DNA of 64,000 nt, taken from Sulfidibacterium sp964456625 (GTDB lineage: Bacteria; Bacteroidota; Bacteroidia; Bacteroidales; F082). Below are positions 48,849 through 58,298 of this stretch, in pieces; the first letter of the stretch is position 1, and every line of letters begins with the position of its first letter. The position numbers and the translations under genes are program-made. Below the pieces are notes generated by a model. It saw only the letters and a list, made by a program, of their open reading frames with translations. It searched no databases and was not told where the DNA came from. The DNA is taken from the NCBI GenBank assembly GCA_964456625.1, contig CAYWBO010000002.1:29333-93332 (forward strand), in the 5' to 3' direction.

Positions 48849-49694
48849 ATGAAAACATTAAAGTCAACGCTCGTTTTAGGTATTGCTTTTGTATTGTTAG
48901 CTGCTCCGGGGCAGTTGTTTGCAAAGAAAAAAATTAATTTGAAATACAAATTGCATCAAAATGACAAATTTGTCACCAAAAGCAATACCAATCAGAACAT
49001 TGAAATGGAGAACCAGGGGCAGACGGTTAACATTCAGTCGATTTCAACTCAGGATGTGACCACTGTTGTTGATAAGGTAGCTGCCAATTCAATAGCCACT
49101 TCCTCCACGATCAATAAAATCACCTATTCACAGTCCGTTTTCGGCCGGAAGATCACCTACGATTCTTCGGACCCCAACTCTTATGCATCAGGACCGGCCA
49201 AGGCGCTGGGAGATAAATTCAATGCCATGATCGGAAAATCCTATCAGACCGTGCTGGACGATCTGGGACATGTGATCAGCATAGATATGAGCCAGGTGAC
49301 AGGCGATAATGGCAAAGTGGCCGGGAGCCTGAACTCCGATGACAGTTATATTGTTTTCCCGAATCATCCTGTGGAGGTCGGTGATACCTGGGAAGCTGAC
49401 CTGAAACCCATCAAGAGCAGCGACATGAAGGTTCATGTGAAATATACCCTGAATAAAATTTCAGGAAATGATGCCGTAATTGGTATTGAAGCCAAGATCA
49501 CTGCCAGCAAAGTAGCCGACAACAATATGACGATGGACGGGGTTCAGAATGGTGAAGCTACGGTTGACATCCGTAACGGATGGACTACAAAAATCAATAT
49601 CGATCAGGAAGTTAAGATGTCAGTACAGCAAAACGGAATGTCTATTCCGATGACCATCAGCGGAACCATCATAAAAACTTCTGAGAAGAAATAA
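48849..49694 (+). CDS. Exported protein of unknown function, DUF6263-like
   Basis: This 281-residue protein has a signal peptide (MKTLKSTLVLGIAFVLLAAP, cleaved near QLFA-KKK). The mature part is probably all-beta, with repeated strands and the central HPVEVGDTWEADLKPIKS. Its style matches DUF6263-type exported proteins of Bacteroidota, whose function I do not know. No lipobox is present. It lies 44 bases after dnaB on the same strand. A hairpin terminator follows. Confidence 0.7.
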   Translation: MKTLKSTLVLGIAFVLLAAPGQLFAKKKINLKYKLHQNDKFVTKSNTNQNIEMENQGQTVNIQSISTQDVTTVVDKVAANSIATSSTINKITYSQSVFGRKITYDSSDPNSYASGPAKALGDKFNAMIGKSYQTVLDDLGHVISIDMSQVTGDNGKVAGSLNSDDSYIVFPNHPVEVGDTWEADLKPIKSSDMKVHVKYTLNKISGNDAVIGIEAKITASKVADNNMTMDGVQNGEATVDIRNGWTTKINIDQEVKMSVQQNGMSIPMTISGTIIKTSEKK

Positions 49695-49715
49695 AATGGA
49701 ATCAGATGATTTAGG

Positions 49716-49739
49716 AAAGGGGCTAAAAGCCCCTTTTTT
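49716..49739 (+). terminator. Terminator after the DUF6263-like gene
   Basis: The stem AAAGGGGC/GCCCCTTT with loop TAAAA, followed by a T-run on the forward strand. Confidence 0.85.
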
Positions 49740-49742
49740 GTT

Positions 49743-50966
49743 TTAATGCAGGGCCGACAGGATCAGATCCAGATCACGGAACGACAAGCCGTATTTGTTG
49801 CCTATAAACTCGTTGGTAAGGATCCCGCTGTATACATAAACGCCTTTGCCAAAAGCCTTGTCGTCCCGGCTCAGGTTTTCGATGCCGCCGGCTTCGGTTA
49901 ACTCCAGCAACAGCGTCATCAAAAAGTTGCTCAGCGAATAGGAAGCGGTATGCGGTACGCGCGACGCAATATTGGGGACACAGTAATGTGTAACTCCGTA
50001 TTCTTTGTACACCGGATGCTTGTGGGTCGTTTGTCTTGAGGTCTCGAAACATCCTCCCTGATCGATGCTCACATCGACGATCACGGCGCCCTGTTTCATT
50101 TCCATAATCATCTCTTTGGGAACCATATAGCAAGCCTGTCCCGACGGAGAGTGCTTGGCGCCGATCACCACATCGGCTTCCCGGATGGCCTTTTCCAGAA
50201 TGGGTGGCTGCAGCACGGCTGTGAAAACGCGGTTTCCAAGTTTGTATTGAAGTTCCCGCATCTTATAGATAGAGTCGTCGAAGATCTTCACCTGGGCTCC
50301 CATTCCCAGTGCGGTTCGTGCGGCGTATTCTGCCACGGTTCCTGCACCGATGATGACGACTTCCGAGGGCCTCACGCCCGGAAACCCGCCCAGCATGATG
50401 CCTTTTCCGTAATCGGCATGGCACAGGTATTCGGCAGCGATCATGATCGAAGCATTGCCAATGATCTCGCTCATGGATTTCACCAGCGGAAAAGCCCCGG
50501 CCTTGTCTTTAATGTATTCGTAAGCAACGGCGTTGACCTTTTTATTCAGTAATTTCTGGAAATAATTTCTGGAACGTCCCTGAAGTGATACGGAAGAAAA
50601 AAGCGTCTGCCCTTTCTCCATCAGATCGACTTCCACATCTGTGGGCGCGCTGATCTTCACGATTATGTTGGCTTTATAGACTTCTTCTGTTGTATGAACG
50701 ATCTCGGCCCCGGCATCGGCATACTGGCTGTTAGGGAAATAGGCTGCCTTTCCGGCATCTTCTTCCACCAGCACGCGGTGACCGTTTTTTATGAGCACGC
50801 CCGCAGCCATAGGGGCTAAAGGTACCCGGCTTTCATTCGGGTCAGCTTCGCGCGGGATTCCGATAATGAATTGTTTTTTTTCGGGTTTCCTTTCGAGGGT
50901 TTCTTCTTTGGGCATCAGGCTGTTTTTGTCAGAATACCGAATATAGGTCTTTCCTTCTTCTGTCAT
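49743..50966 (-). CDS. ald: Alanine dehydrogenase
   Basis: This 407-residue NAD-dependent enzyme interconverts L-alanine and pyruvate plus ammonia. The first 35 residues are extra relative to classic enzymes. The N-terminal catalytic domain begins IGIPREADPNESRVPLAP, and the Rossmann motif is VVIIGAGTVAEYAAR (about 204-218). IVDVSIDQGGCFETSR and HYCVPNIASRVPHTAS are hallmark Ald motifs. The long N-terminus and 400-residue size match the Bacteroidota form. It is the last gene of porX-tsaE-ald, 29 bases after the tsaE stop. Pyridine-nucleotide transhydrogenase alpha is related but lacks these C-terminal motifs. Confidence 0.92.
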   Translation of the reverse strand: MTEEGKTYIRYSDKNSLMPKEETLERKPEKKQFIIGIPREADPNESRVPLAPMAAGVLIKNGHRVLVEEDAGKAAYFPNSQYADAGAEIVHTTEEVYKANIIVKISAPTDVEVDLMEKGQTLFSSVSLQGRSRNYFQKLLNKKVNAVAYEYIKDKAGAFPLVKSMSEIIGNASIMIAAEYLCHADYGKGIMLGGFPGVRPSEVVIIGAGTVAEYAARTALGMGAQVKIFDDSIYKMRELQYKLGNRVFTAVLQPPILEKAIREADVVIGAKHSPSGQACYMVPKEMIMEMKQGAVIVDVSIDQGGCFETSRQTTHKHPVYKEYGVTHYCVPNIASRVPHTASYSLSNFLMTLLLELTEAGGIENLSRDDKAFGKGVYVYSGILTNEFIGNKYGLSFRDLDLILSALH

Positions 50967-50995
50967 TTTTAAGATGTTATATAATTGTTAGTAGT

Positions 50996-51457
50996 TCAAT
51001 TATTTTGACTTTCATCTTCTGCGTGAAGTTTGGTGTAAAAAGTAACCAAACGCTCTTCGTCATCGTTGACTTCAATTGAAATATATACGTAAGATTCCGG
51101 CAAAAGTTGCGAAATCATCTCAGGCCATTCCAGAAAACAATAACTGCCGCTGTAAAGGTATTCTTCAAAGCCGATGTCAAAAACTTCTTCAATCTTATTA
51201 ATCCTGTAAAAATCAAAATGATAAAATACGGTGCCCTGGCGATCCTCATATTCGTTTACCAACGAAAAGGTGGGGCTGCTGGCGACATCCGATGAGCCTA
51301 TCACTTCGGTGAAGGCTTTTACCAGGGTAGTCTTCCCTGCTCCCATCTTCCCGTAAAGGGCAAAAATCCTTTCCTCCTTAAAAGTATCCAGAATGATCTT
51401 TGCGATCTCCTTCAAATCTTCCGGCCGGCTTGCCTTCAGCGTCTGTTTTTTATTCAT
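50996..51457 (-). CDS. tsaE: tRNA threonylcarbamoyladenosine (t6A) biosynthesis ATPase TsaE
   Basis: TsaE is the P-loop ATPase that works with TsaB-TsaD to make t6A at position 37 of ANN-decoding tRNAs. The 153-residue protein has Walker A YGKMGAGKTTLVKAF (about 39-53), then SSPTFSLVNEYE and FYHFDFYRI, and the family motif CFLEWPEM (about 112-119). Size is normal. Its start codon shares one base with the porX stop (TAATG), so it is translated right behind porX. tsaB and tsaD are not in the window. Confidence 0.94.
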   Translation of the reverse strand: MNKKQTLKASRPEDLKEIAKIILDTFKEERIFALYGKMGAGKTTLVKAFTEVIGSSDVASSPTFSLVNEYEDRQGTVFYHFDFYRINKIEEVFDIGFEEYLYSGSYCFLEWPEMISQLLPESYVYISIEVNDDEERLVTFYTKLHAEDESQNN

Positions 51458-53010
51458 TATTTGGCGTTCAGTGTAATAAATGGAATCAGCACTTCTTCAA
51501 GGGAAATTCCGCCGTGCTGGAATGTATTGCTGTAAAATTTAACGTAATAATTATAATTGTTCGGGTAGGCAAAGAAGTTGCTGCCTTTGGTGAACACCCA
51601 GCGGGTACTTACATGGTGTTTCGGCAGGAAGTATTCTTCGGGCTGAAGCATCTCGAATACTTCTTTCTGATTGTAAGCCAGGCTTTTACCATATTTGTAA
51701 CGCAGGTTGCTGTTCACATTTTTATCACCCAGTATCTTCACCGGATCATGCACCCGGATGGAACCATGGTCGGTGGTGATGATGATCTTGACATTTTTCG
51801 TTGCCAGGTATTTGATGATCTCGAAAAGCGAGGAATGTTCGAACCAGGAAGCCATTAAGGATCGGTAAGCCGATTCGTTGTCTGCCAGTTCCCGGATGAT
51901 CTCCATCTCTGTACGTGCATGCGAAAGCATGTCCACAAAATTGTATACGATCACGTTGAAATCAAACTGCATGAGGTTGGCTATATTTTCCAGCAGCTTC
52001 TTGCCCGCTTCGTGGTTTAAGATCTTGTTATAGGAGTATTTAACCTGTTTGCCATATCTTTTGAACTGCTCGCCCAGAAGCTCGGCTTCGAATTGGTTTT
52101 TTGTCCCTTCGTCCTGCTCTTCAATCCAGTAATGTGGGAACCGGTTCCGGATCTCCAGCGGCATCATGCCTGAAAAGAGAGCATTTCTGGCGTATTGTGT
52201 GGTGGTAGGCAAAATGCTGTAATACAGGTCGTCTTCTTCAACCCTGAAATAATTGCTGATCATGGGTTCGATGGTTTTCCACTGATCGTAACGTAAATTG
52301 TCGATCAGCAGGAAAAAGATTTTCTGGTTCTTCCCTAACTGGGGCAATACCTTTTCCTTGATCAGGGTATGAGACTGCACCGGTTTATCGTCCGTTTTGC
52401 CGTAAAGCCAGTCTTTATAGTGGGCAGAATAAAACTTTGAAAAGCCCACATTGGCTTCGTTTTTTTGTAGCGAAAGTACTTCGTTAATACCTTGGTCATC
52501 CGATTTTTCAAGGTCTATTTCCCATCGTATCAGTTTTTTGTAAATATCAACCCAATCGCCGGTACCGAGCTGGTCCTGGAGTTTCATACTGATCTCACGA
52601 AATTCCTGCTGGTAGTTCATAGTAGCCTTCTCGCCCATCAGTTTTTTGTTTTCCAGATTGCGTTTCAGTGATAACAAAATCTGGCTGGGTTTCACGGGTT
52701 TTATCAGATAATCGGCGATATTGGAACCGATGGCATCTTCCATGATGGATTCCTCTTCGCTTTTTGTAATCATCACAACAGGGAGTCCGGGCTGCATATC
52801 CTGCAGTTTTTCAAGGACTTCAATGCCACTGAGGCCCGGCATCTGCTCATCCAGAAAAACAATGTCAAAAGTTTCTTCAGCTACTTTTTCCAGTACATCA
52901 TCTCCGCTGTTCACTGCCACCACCTCGAAACCTTTTTCTTCGAGAAAAATGATGTGTGGACGCAGCATTTCTATCTCGTCATCAGCCCACAGTATTTTTG
53001 TTTTGCTCAT
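51457..53010 (-). CDS. porX: PorX-type response regulator with PglZ domain
   Basis: This 517-residue protein has a receiver domain (1-120, phospho-acceptor D54 in FLDEQMPGLSG, K in YLIKPVKPS), a helical linker, and a PglZ/alkaline-phosphatase-fold domain (about 225-515). That domain contains IDNLRYDQWK, SILPTTTQYARNALFSG and ITTDHGSIRV (metal ligands Asp and His). This is the layout of PorX, which with PorY controls the type IX secretion system and has phosphodiesterase-like activity. It suggests that the organism has T9SS or a related output, but no Por structural gene is in the window. It heads the operon with tsaE and ald. Confidence 0.92.
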   Translation of the reverse strand: MSKTKILWADDEIEMLRPHIIFLEEKGFEVVAVNSGDDVLEKVAEETFDIVFLDEQMPGLSGIEVLEKLQDMQPGLPVVMITKSEEESIMEDAIGSNIADYLIKPVKPSQILLSLKRNLENKKLMGEKATMNYQQEFREISMKLQDQLGTGDWVDIYKKLIRWEIDLEKSDDQGINEVLSLQKNEANVGFSKFYSAHYKDWLYGKTDDKPVQSHTLIKEKVLPQLGKNQKIFFLLIDNLRYDQWKTIEPMISNYFRVEEDDLYYSILPTTTQYARNALFSGMMPLEIRNRFPHYWIEEQDEGTKNQFEAELLGEQFKRYGKQVKYSYNKILNHEAGKKLLENIANLMQFDFNVIVYNFVDMLSHARTEMEIIRELADNESAYRSLMASWFEHSSLFEIIKYLATKNVKIIITTDHGSIRVHDPVKILGDKNVNSNLRYKYGKSLAYNQKEVFEMLQPEEYFLPKHHVSTRWVFTKGSNFFAYPNNYNYYVKFYSNTFQHGGISLEEVLIPFITLNAK

Positions 53011-53053
53011 TTATTCGTATTTAAATTTTGTATTCCGAATCCTGGATATTGGC

Positions 53054-53061
53054 TATCTTTG
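53054..53061 (+). promoter_or_regulatory. Putative -7 promoter box for the HD gene
   Basis: TATCTTTG in the porX/HD divergent spacer, 104 bases before the ATG at 53166. Confidence 0.45.
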
Positions 53062-53165
53062 CCTTTATTAATTTGCAGAGATTAACTTCTTTGTGAATTT
53101 GGTTTTACAAAAATCAGGCATTTCCTTCACACGGAAAAGCCTGAAAAACAAATTTAAGAAAATTT

Positions 53166-54416
53166 ATGAGTGCCCGCAACTTAAATAAACGCAAAATATT
53201 CAACGATCCGGTTTACGGCTTTATTCCCATCACGGACGATGTGATTTTCGATATCATTGAGCATCCTTTTTTCCAGCGTTTACGGCGTATCAAGCAACTG
53301 GGGCTGACCCATCTTGTTTATCCCGGTGCACTTCATACCCGTTTTCAGCACTCGCTGGGTGCCATGTATCTGATGGGGCGGGCAATCTCGGAGTTGAAAA
53401 TGAAAGGGCACGAGATCAGTTCCGAAGAATCGGTAGCTGCCCAGATTGCCATGTTGTTGCACGATATCGGGCATGGGCCTTATTCTCATGCGCTGGAGCA
53501 TAGTATTGTACATAAGGTGAGCCATGAAAGTATTTCCAAATGGTTTATGGAGCGGTTGAACCGTGAGTTTGACGGTAAGCTTCAGATGGCATTGGACGTC
53601 TTTGAAGGACGGTATCACAAGCATTTTCTGCAGCAACTGGTTTCCAGTCAGTTCGATATGGACCGCCTGGATTACCTGAAACGCGACAGCTTTTTTACCG
53701 GTGTCGCTGAGGGAACCGTTAATTATGAACGGTTGCTGAATATGCTTCAGATTGCCAACGACCAGCCGGTGATCGAGATAAAAGGTATTTATTCGGTAGA
53801 AAAATTCATCACGGCACGGCGCCTGATGTATTGGCAGGTTTATTTGCACAAAACGGTACTGGTGGCTGAATACATGGCCATTCATTTGCTGAAAAGAGCC
53901 AAATTCCTGGCCATGAACGGCGAAAAACTGTTTGCCACGCCGGCTTTACAATTCTTTCTCGAGAATGCCATTCAGGAAAAGGATTTTCTTGATGATCCGG
54001 GTGTGCTGGAAAGATTTGCCCAACTGGATGATTTCGATATTTTCACTTCTATGAAAGTCTGGATGGATCATCCTGATAAAGTGCTGTCTTCTCTGAGTAA
54101 AGCATTGATAAACAGGAATCTGTTCAGAATAGAATTGCAGAACGACCGGTTTGATGACTCAAAGGTAGTGCAGATCCGGGAAGCCACGAAGAAACAGTAC
54201 GGCCTGACGGACGAAGAACTCACCTATTTTGTTTTTGATGAAAGTACCTCCAATTACATGTACAAGCCGGGTGTGGATAAGATCAACATCCTGTTTAAAG
54301 ACGGCACAGTCAAAGACATCACGGAGGTTTCCGATCAGCTGAATATCAATATGCTTTCAAAACCTACCACAAAATTCTTTCTGTGCTATCCCAAGGATAT
54401 CTTTCAGGAGGATTAA
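53166..54416 (+). CDS. HD-domain phosphohydrolase, dGTPase-like
   Basis: This 416-residue HD-superfamily protein has the metal-binding set in order: His in TRFQHSLGAMYLM, the HD pair in LLHDIGHGPYSHALEHS, and Asp in FDMDRLDYLKRDSFFTGV. It starts IFNDPVYGFIPITDDVIFDI, typical of a widespread deoxynucleotide triphosphohydrolase/SAMHD1-like group that trims dNTP pools. The exact substrate is not settled for these shorter members. The C-terminal third is an extra helical/beta domain (LSKALINRNLFRIELQ). It is divergent from porX. Confidence 0.88.
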   Translation: MSARNLNKRKIFNDPVYGFIPITDDVIFDIIEHPFFQRLRRIKQLGLTHLVYPGALHTRFQHSLGAMYLMGRAISELKMKGHEISSEESVAAQIAMLLHDIGHGPYSHALEHSIVHKVSHESISKWFMERLNREFDGKLQMALDVFEGRYHKHFLQQLVSSQFDMDRLDYLKRDSFFTGVAEGTVNYERLLNMLQIANDQPVIEIKGIYSVEKFITARRLMYWQVYLHKTVLVAEYMAIHLLKRAKFLAMNGEKLFATPALQFFLENAIQEKDFLDDPGVLERFAQLDDFDIFTSMKVWMDHPDKVLSSLSKALINRNLFRIELQNDRFDDSKVVQIREATKKQYGLTDEELTYFVFDESTSNYMYKPGVDKINILFKDGTVKDITEVSDQLNINMLSKPTTKFFLCYPKDIFQED

Positions 54417-54584
54417 GAGTGAGAATAAAACACCCTTTTTCCCGTTTATCTTCAATTAATTTTCTTATTTTTAACCATTGTGGCACAGCTTTGGTAACTT
54501 TATAGTATTACAGAAGAAGGAACACGAAGTTTGCATTAAAGCTCGGCTTATAATTTGAATGGATAGAAAACAGCCTTGTGAACC

Positions 54585-56513
54585 ATGAGCCAGGAGGCAA
54601 GAAAAATATTAACCGAATACTGGGGCTATACGCGCTTTCGGCCCATGCAGGAAGAGATCATCGATTCTGTCCTTCAGGGGAAAGATACGCTGGCGCTGCT
54701 GGCTACCGGCGGTGGTAAGTCGCTGACATTTCAGATCCCCGGAATGATCAAACCGGGGTGCTGCCTGGTGATTACTCCCCTTATTTCTTTGATGAAAGAT
54801 CAGGCGGACCGCCTGAAAAAGCTGGGCATTTTTGCCAAGGCACTGTATACGGGCATGTTCCACGATGAGATCGAAGCTGTGCTTTCGGAAGCCATACACG
54901 GAAAGCTGAAATTCCTCTATGTCTCACCGGAAAGGCTGATGAGCAGCAGTTTTCAGTATGCACTGGCCAAGATCAACGTAAACCTGATCGCGGTGGATGA
55001 AGCCCATTGCATTTCACAGTGGGGTTATAACTTCCGGCCCACCTATCTGAAAATAGCCGAGATCAGAAAATATTTTGCGGGCATTCCCATTCTGGCGCTG
55101 ACAGCAACGGCAACTCCCCAGGTCGTGGATGACATTATGGAAAAGCTGAGTTTCAGGGGCAACAACGTGCTGCGCAGTACCTTCGAGCGTAAAAACCTGG
55201 CGTTTCATGTCATCAGCGAGAATGATAAGACGGCCCGGTTGATACAGCTTTTAGCCGCTGAGAAAGGTTCCAGTATCGTTTATGTGCGCAACCGGAGAAA
55301 GACACGGGCGCTTTCAGAGATATTGACTCAAAACAATATTTCAGCGTCGTTTTATCATGCCGGTCTGGACCAGAAAACCAGGCTCGACAGGCAGAATTAC
55401 TGGACGATGGGAAAGATCAGAGTGCTGGTGGCGACCAATGCCTTCGGGATGGGAATCGACAAATCCGATGTACGCCAGGTGATCCATTATGATCTTCCCG
55501 ATTGCCTGGAGTCGTATTATCAGGAAGCCGGCCGTGCCGGAAGGGACGGAAGACCTGCTACGGCCTCCCTCCTCTTCAACAATCAGGATATCGGGCATGC
55601 CAAAAAACAACTGGTGGAATCCTTCCCGGAATTGGAAACCATCAGAAATATCTATAATGCCATGGGCAACTATTTTCAGATTCCGGAGGGAAGCGGTCAG
55701 GATAGGGGCTTCGATTTTAAGATCACGGATTTTTCCAACCAGTATGGTTTCGGACTGATCACGCTGTACAGCGCCATCAAATTGATGGAAAAAGAAGGTT
55801 ATCTTGCCTTCGATGAGTCCAGCGGCCGCTACTCCAAGCTGATCCTCAGGCTCAGCAATGAAGATATGTACCGCTTTATGGTAGAGCATGAACGTTTTGA
55901 GATCCTTTTGAAAGAGATCATGCGATCCTATGGAGGCATTTTTAACGACTATGTGGCCATCGATGAGAAATTAGTAGCCAAACGGGCAGAAATGCCCGTA
56001 GAAGACGTTTATAAGGCTCTGAAATACCTTTCTCAGACTAAAATAGTCAACTATCTCCCCCTGAAGACAAGTCCGCAGATTTTTTTTAATACAGTGCGTC
56101 TGCCCAAAGAAAATATTGGCTTTTCTCAGGGAAACTATCAAAACCTGAAAAATGCTGCCGCTAAAAGACTGGATGCGCTGATCGATTACCTGGTCAACAA
56201 TCAGGAATGCCGCAGTATGCAGTTGTTACGTTACTTTGGAGAAACCGGAGGCAAGCGTTGTGGTGTGTGTGATGTCTGTGCCTCCCTCAATAAAATGGAA
56301 ATTACCGAGCTGGAATTTGAGACTGTAAGAGGTCGGATAAAGGATCTACTGACGGAAAAACCCAGACAATTGAATGAACTGGTTCCGCTGATAAAGGATT
56401 ATGATGAAAAAAAAGTCATTTCTGTAATCCAATGGCTGTCGGACAACCGGCAGATTGTCCGGCAAAAGGACGAAACAATGGCGTGGTATGAGCAGATGGA
56501 TTTGGGAATTTGA
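54585..56513 (+). CDS. RecQ family ATP-dependent DNA helicase
   Basis: This 642-residue 3'-5' helicase acts in recombination and fork repair. Superfamily-2 motifs run in order: ATGGGKSLTFQIP (motif I, about 42-54), VDEAHCISQWGYNFRP (motif II), and ATNAFGMGIDKSDVRQVIHYD with QEAGRAGRDGRP (motifs V-VI). The RecQ C-terminal zinc site ends in CGVCDVC. No HRDC domain is seen; the last 70 residues look like a winged helix ending MAWYEQMDLGI. The lack of HRDC separates it from E. coli RecQ, so I give no symbol. Confidence 0.92.
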   Translation: MSQEARKILTEYWGYTRFRPMQEEIIDSVLQGKDTLALLATGGGKSLTFQIPGMIKPGCCLVITPLISLMKDQADRLKKLGIFAKALYTGMFHDEIEAVLSEAIHGKLKFLYVSPERLMSSSFQYALAKINVNLIAVDEAHCISQWGYNFRPTYLKIAEIRKYFAGIPILALTATATPQVVDDIMEKLSFRGNNVLRSTFERKNLAFHVISENDKTARLIQLLAAEKGSSIVYVRNRRKTRALSEILTQNNISASFYHAGLDQKTRLDRQNYWTMGKIRVLVATNAFGMGIDKSDVRQVIHYDLPDCLESYYQEAGRAGRDGRPATASLLFNNQDIGHAKKQLVESFPELETIRNIYNAMGNYFQIPEGSGQDRGFDFKITDFSNQYGFGLITLYSAIKLMEKEGYLAFDESSGRYSKLILRLSNEDMYRFMVEHERFEILLKEIMRSYGGIFNDYVAIDEKLVAKRAEMPVEDVYKALKYLSQTKIVNYLPLKTSPQIFFNTVRLPKENIGFSQGNYQNLKNAAAKRLDALIDYLVNNQECRSMQLLRYFGETGGKRCGVCDVCASLNKMEITELEFETVRGRIKDLLTEKPRQLNELVPLIKDYDEKKVISVIQWLSDNRQIVRQKDETMAWYEQMDLGI

Positions 56514-56551
56514 TTTAGAAATGATACACCCCTTATAAAAACCATACTGAC

Positions 56552-57256
56552 ATGAAAAAAATTTCTTTTCTACTGGTTTTCAGTTTTCTGACTGTAACGG
56601 CTTTCAGTCAGAATCCGAATCAGTCGGCCTATTTCAAGGCTGGTCTTTCCTTTCCTTTGTTTGATCTGGCAAACGGAAATCCTTCAGATTCAATATCAGG
56701 GTTGGCAGCTAAAGGGCTGCACGTAGAAGTGGGTTATCAGTTGCCGTTGTCTAAACACTGGGGTATGGGTGTAGCGGCCGTTTATTACGGGAACCGATAC
56801 AGCCACAATAAATTCAACAGCTATTACGGCAGCTTATTAAGTGATGCCGCCTACGGGTTAAAAACCAACTATGCCTGGTCGGTGGGTGGTATCCTGCTGC
56901 GACCTGACTATCTGATTCCACTGGGTAAGCATATTTCATGGGATATTTATGCCAGCGGTGGTTTCCTGGCTTTTTTCACACCTGAATACGTGATGACCTC
57001 TTCCAGTTTACTAAATCATGTTGTGCAAACCTATCATCAGGCACGCAACAAGGGTGCATCTTTTGCTTACGGTTTGGGAACGCGATTTAACTTCACCATG
57101 TTCAGCGCGCATCTCTTTCTGGATGCCGACTTCCTGGCCAGCAACATAAAATACAACTCCACAGGTACTGACTGGAATGGTAAGCCATTCAGCTATACGG
57201 TCCGGCAAAAAATAGGGTATTTGAGTGTCAATTTAGGGTATACAATTTTTCTTTGA
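56552..57256 (+). CDS. Outer-membrane beta-barrel protein
   Basis: This 234-residue protein has a signal peptide (MKKISFLLVFSFLTVTAFS, before QNPNQ). The mature part is all amphipathic strands with aromatic turns, for example HVEVGYQLPLSKHWGMGVAA, YAWSVGGILLRPDYLIPLG and SVNLGYTIFL at the end, the usual terminal strand signal. It is a small OmpW/OprF-like barrel. Its ligand or pore role is unknown. Its TGA stop overlaps the next ATG by one base (TGATG). Confidence 0.78.
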   Translation: MKKISFLLVFSFLTVTAFSQNPNQSAYFKAGLSFPLFDLANGNPSDSISGLAAKGLHVEVGYQLPLSKHWGMGVAAVYYGNRYSHNKFNSYYGSLLSDAAYGLKTNYAWSVGGILLRPDYLIPLGKHISWDIYASGGFLAFFTPEYVMTSSSLLNHVVQTYHQARNKGASFAYGLGTRFNFTMFSAHLFLDADFLASNIKYNSTGTDWNGKPFSYTVRQKIGYLSVNLGYTIFL

Positions 57257-57873
57257 TGACAGGGTTTTCAGATAAAATTCCGCTTTCTTTTTTTGAGAAT
57301 AAGGATGTGTTGGGCATTGCCCGATCACTGCTGGGGAAATCACTCTATACGTTTATCGACGGTAAACTGACGGGAGGCATTATCACCGAAACCGAAGCCT
57401 ATGCCGGCGTAAAGGATAAAGCTTCCCATGCTTACGGCGGTCGCCGGACGCAACGCACGGAGACCATGTACAAACCGGGAGGTCACAGTTACGTCTATTT
57501 CACCTATGGCATGCACCATTTGTTCAATATCGTGACCTCCGTGAAAGACGATCCGCAAGCGGTGCTGATCCGGGGCATGATCCCCACTGAAGGCTTTGAT
57601 ATTCAATATGAAAGAAGGAATAAGATCAAAAATAAGTTTCTGATGGCCAACGGTCCTGCCAAAGTCTGCCAGGCGCTGGGTATTACGTTAAAACAAAACA
57701 GCATTCCCCTTTCGGGGGATGTCATCTGGCTTCAGAATGTCGGTGAGCGTCCCCATAAAAATCAAATCATCACCTGTACACGTGTAGGTGTTGATTATGC
57801 CGGGGAAGATGCACTACTCCCTTATCGTTTCATTCTGCACCATCCTGATTACAAGACGGCGAAACATCCCTAA
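57256..57873 (+). CDS. 3-methyladenine DNA glycosylase (AAG/MPG family)
   Basis: This 205-residue protein removes alkylated purines in base-excision repair. Its conserved blocks are TETEAYAGVKDKASHAYGG (catalytic Glu), then TQRTETMYKPGGHSYVYFTY and GMHHLFNIVT (the tyrosine-flipping region), and LMANGPAKVCQALGI. Length matches bacterial AAG enzymes. The start is the ATG at 57256, coupled to the barrel gene through TGATG. The family call is secure. Substrate preference (3-methyladenine or hypoxanthine) is not visible. Confidence 0.92.
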   Translation: MTGFSDKIPLSFFENKDVLGIARSLLGKSLYTFIDGKLTGGIITETEAYAGVKDKASHAYGGRRTQRTETMYKPGGHSYVYFTYGMHHLFNIVTSVKDDPQAVLIRGMIPTEGFDIQYERRNKIKNKFLMANGPAKVCQALGITLKQNSIPLSGDVIWLQNVGERPHKNQIITCTRVGVDYAGEDALLPYRFILHHPDYKTAKHP

Positions 57874-57891
57874 AAAGGAAACATTCGGGCA

Positions 57892-57925
57892 TAAAAAAAG
57901 CCTGGTGCTTCAGCATCAGGCTTTT
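57892..57925 (-). terminator. Terminator of the HU gene
   Basis: An 11-bp stem, AAGCCTGGTGC with GCATCAGGCTT (one G-T pair), with a T-run on the reverse strand, 17 bases past the HU stop. Confidence 0.85.
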
Positions 57926-57941
57926 CATCCATGGATCAAAA

Positions 57942-58214
57942 TTATTTTACGCCATGGGATAGGTCAGCACCTGCTTTGAATTTAACGACTTTTTTTGCAG
58001 GGATACTAATTTCTTTACCCGTTTGCGGGTTGCGTCCTTTTCTAGCTGAGCGCGTAGAAACAGAGAAAGATCCAAAACCTACCAAAGCAACGCGGTCTCC
58101 ACCTTTCAGTGCAGCAGTAGTAGAGTCAATGAAAGCATCAAGAGCCTTTTTTGCATCAGCTTTGCTTAAACCGGCGCCCGAAGACATAGAATCAATTAAT
58201 TCAGCTTTGTTCAT
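57942..58214 (-). CDS. hup: HU-family DNA-binding protein
   Basis: This 90-residue nucleoid protein bends and packs DNA as a dimer. The helical N-terminal half starts MNKAELIDSMSSGAGLSKAD. The DNA-binding arm contains the family signature VALVGFGSFSVSTRSARKGR and the arm tip NPQTGKEISIPA. Length is exactly standard. It has its own -7 box and terminator. A 14-mer upstream (58313-58326) is identical to one in front of gyrA. IHF subunits have a similar arm, but the gene layout favours HU. Confidence 0.95.
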   Translation of the reverse strand: MNKAELIDSMSSGAGLSKADAKKALDAFIDSTTAALKGGDRVALVGFGSFSVSTRSARKGRNPQTGKEISIPAKKVVKFKAGADLSHGVK

Positions 58215-58252
58215 AGTTGTAAATTTTAATTAACATTTAAACAATTGTCTTA

Positions 58253-58260
58253 CAAATATA
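58253..58260 (-). promoter_or_regulatory. hup: Putative -7 promoter box for hup
   Basis: The reverse strand reads TATATTTG, 38 bases upstream of the HU ATG. Confidence 0.6.
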
Positions 58261-58298
58261 CGAGTCTCAGGGAGAAAAGCAAAGAAATATGGCTTAAA

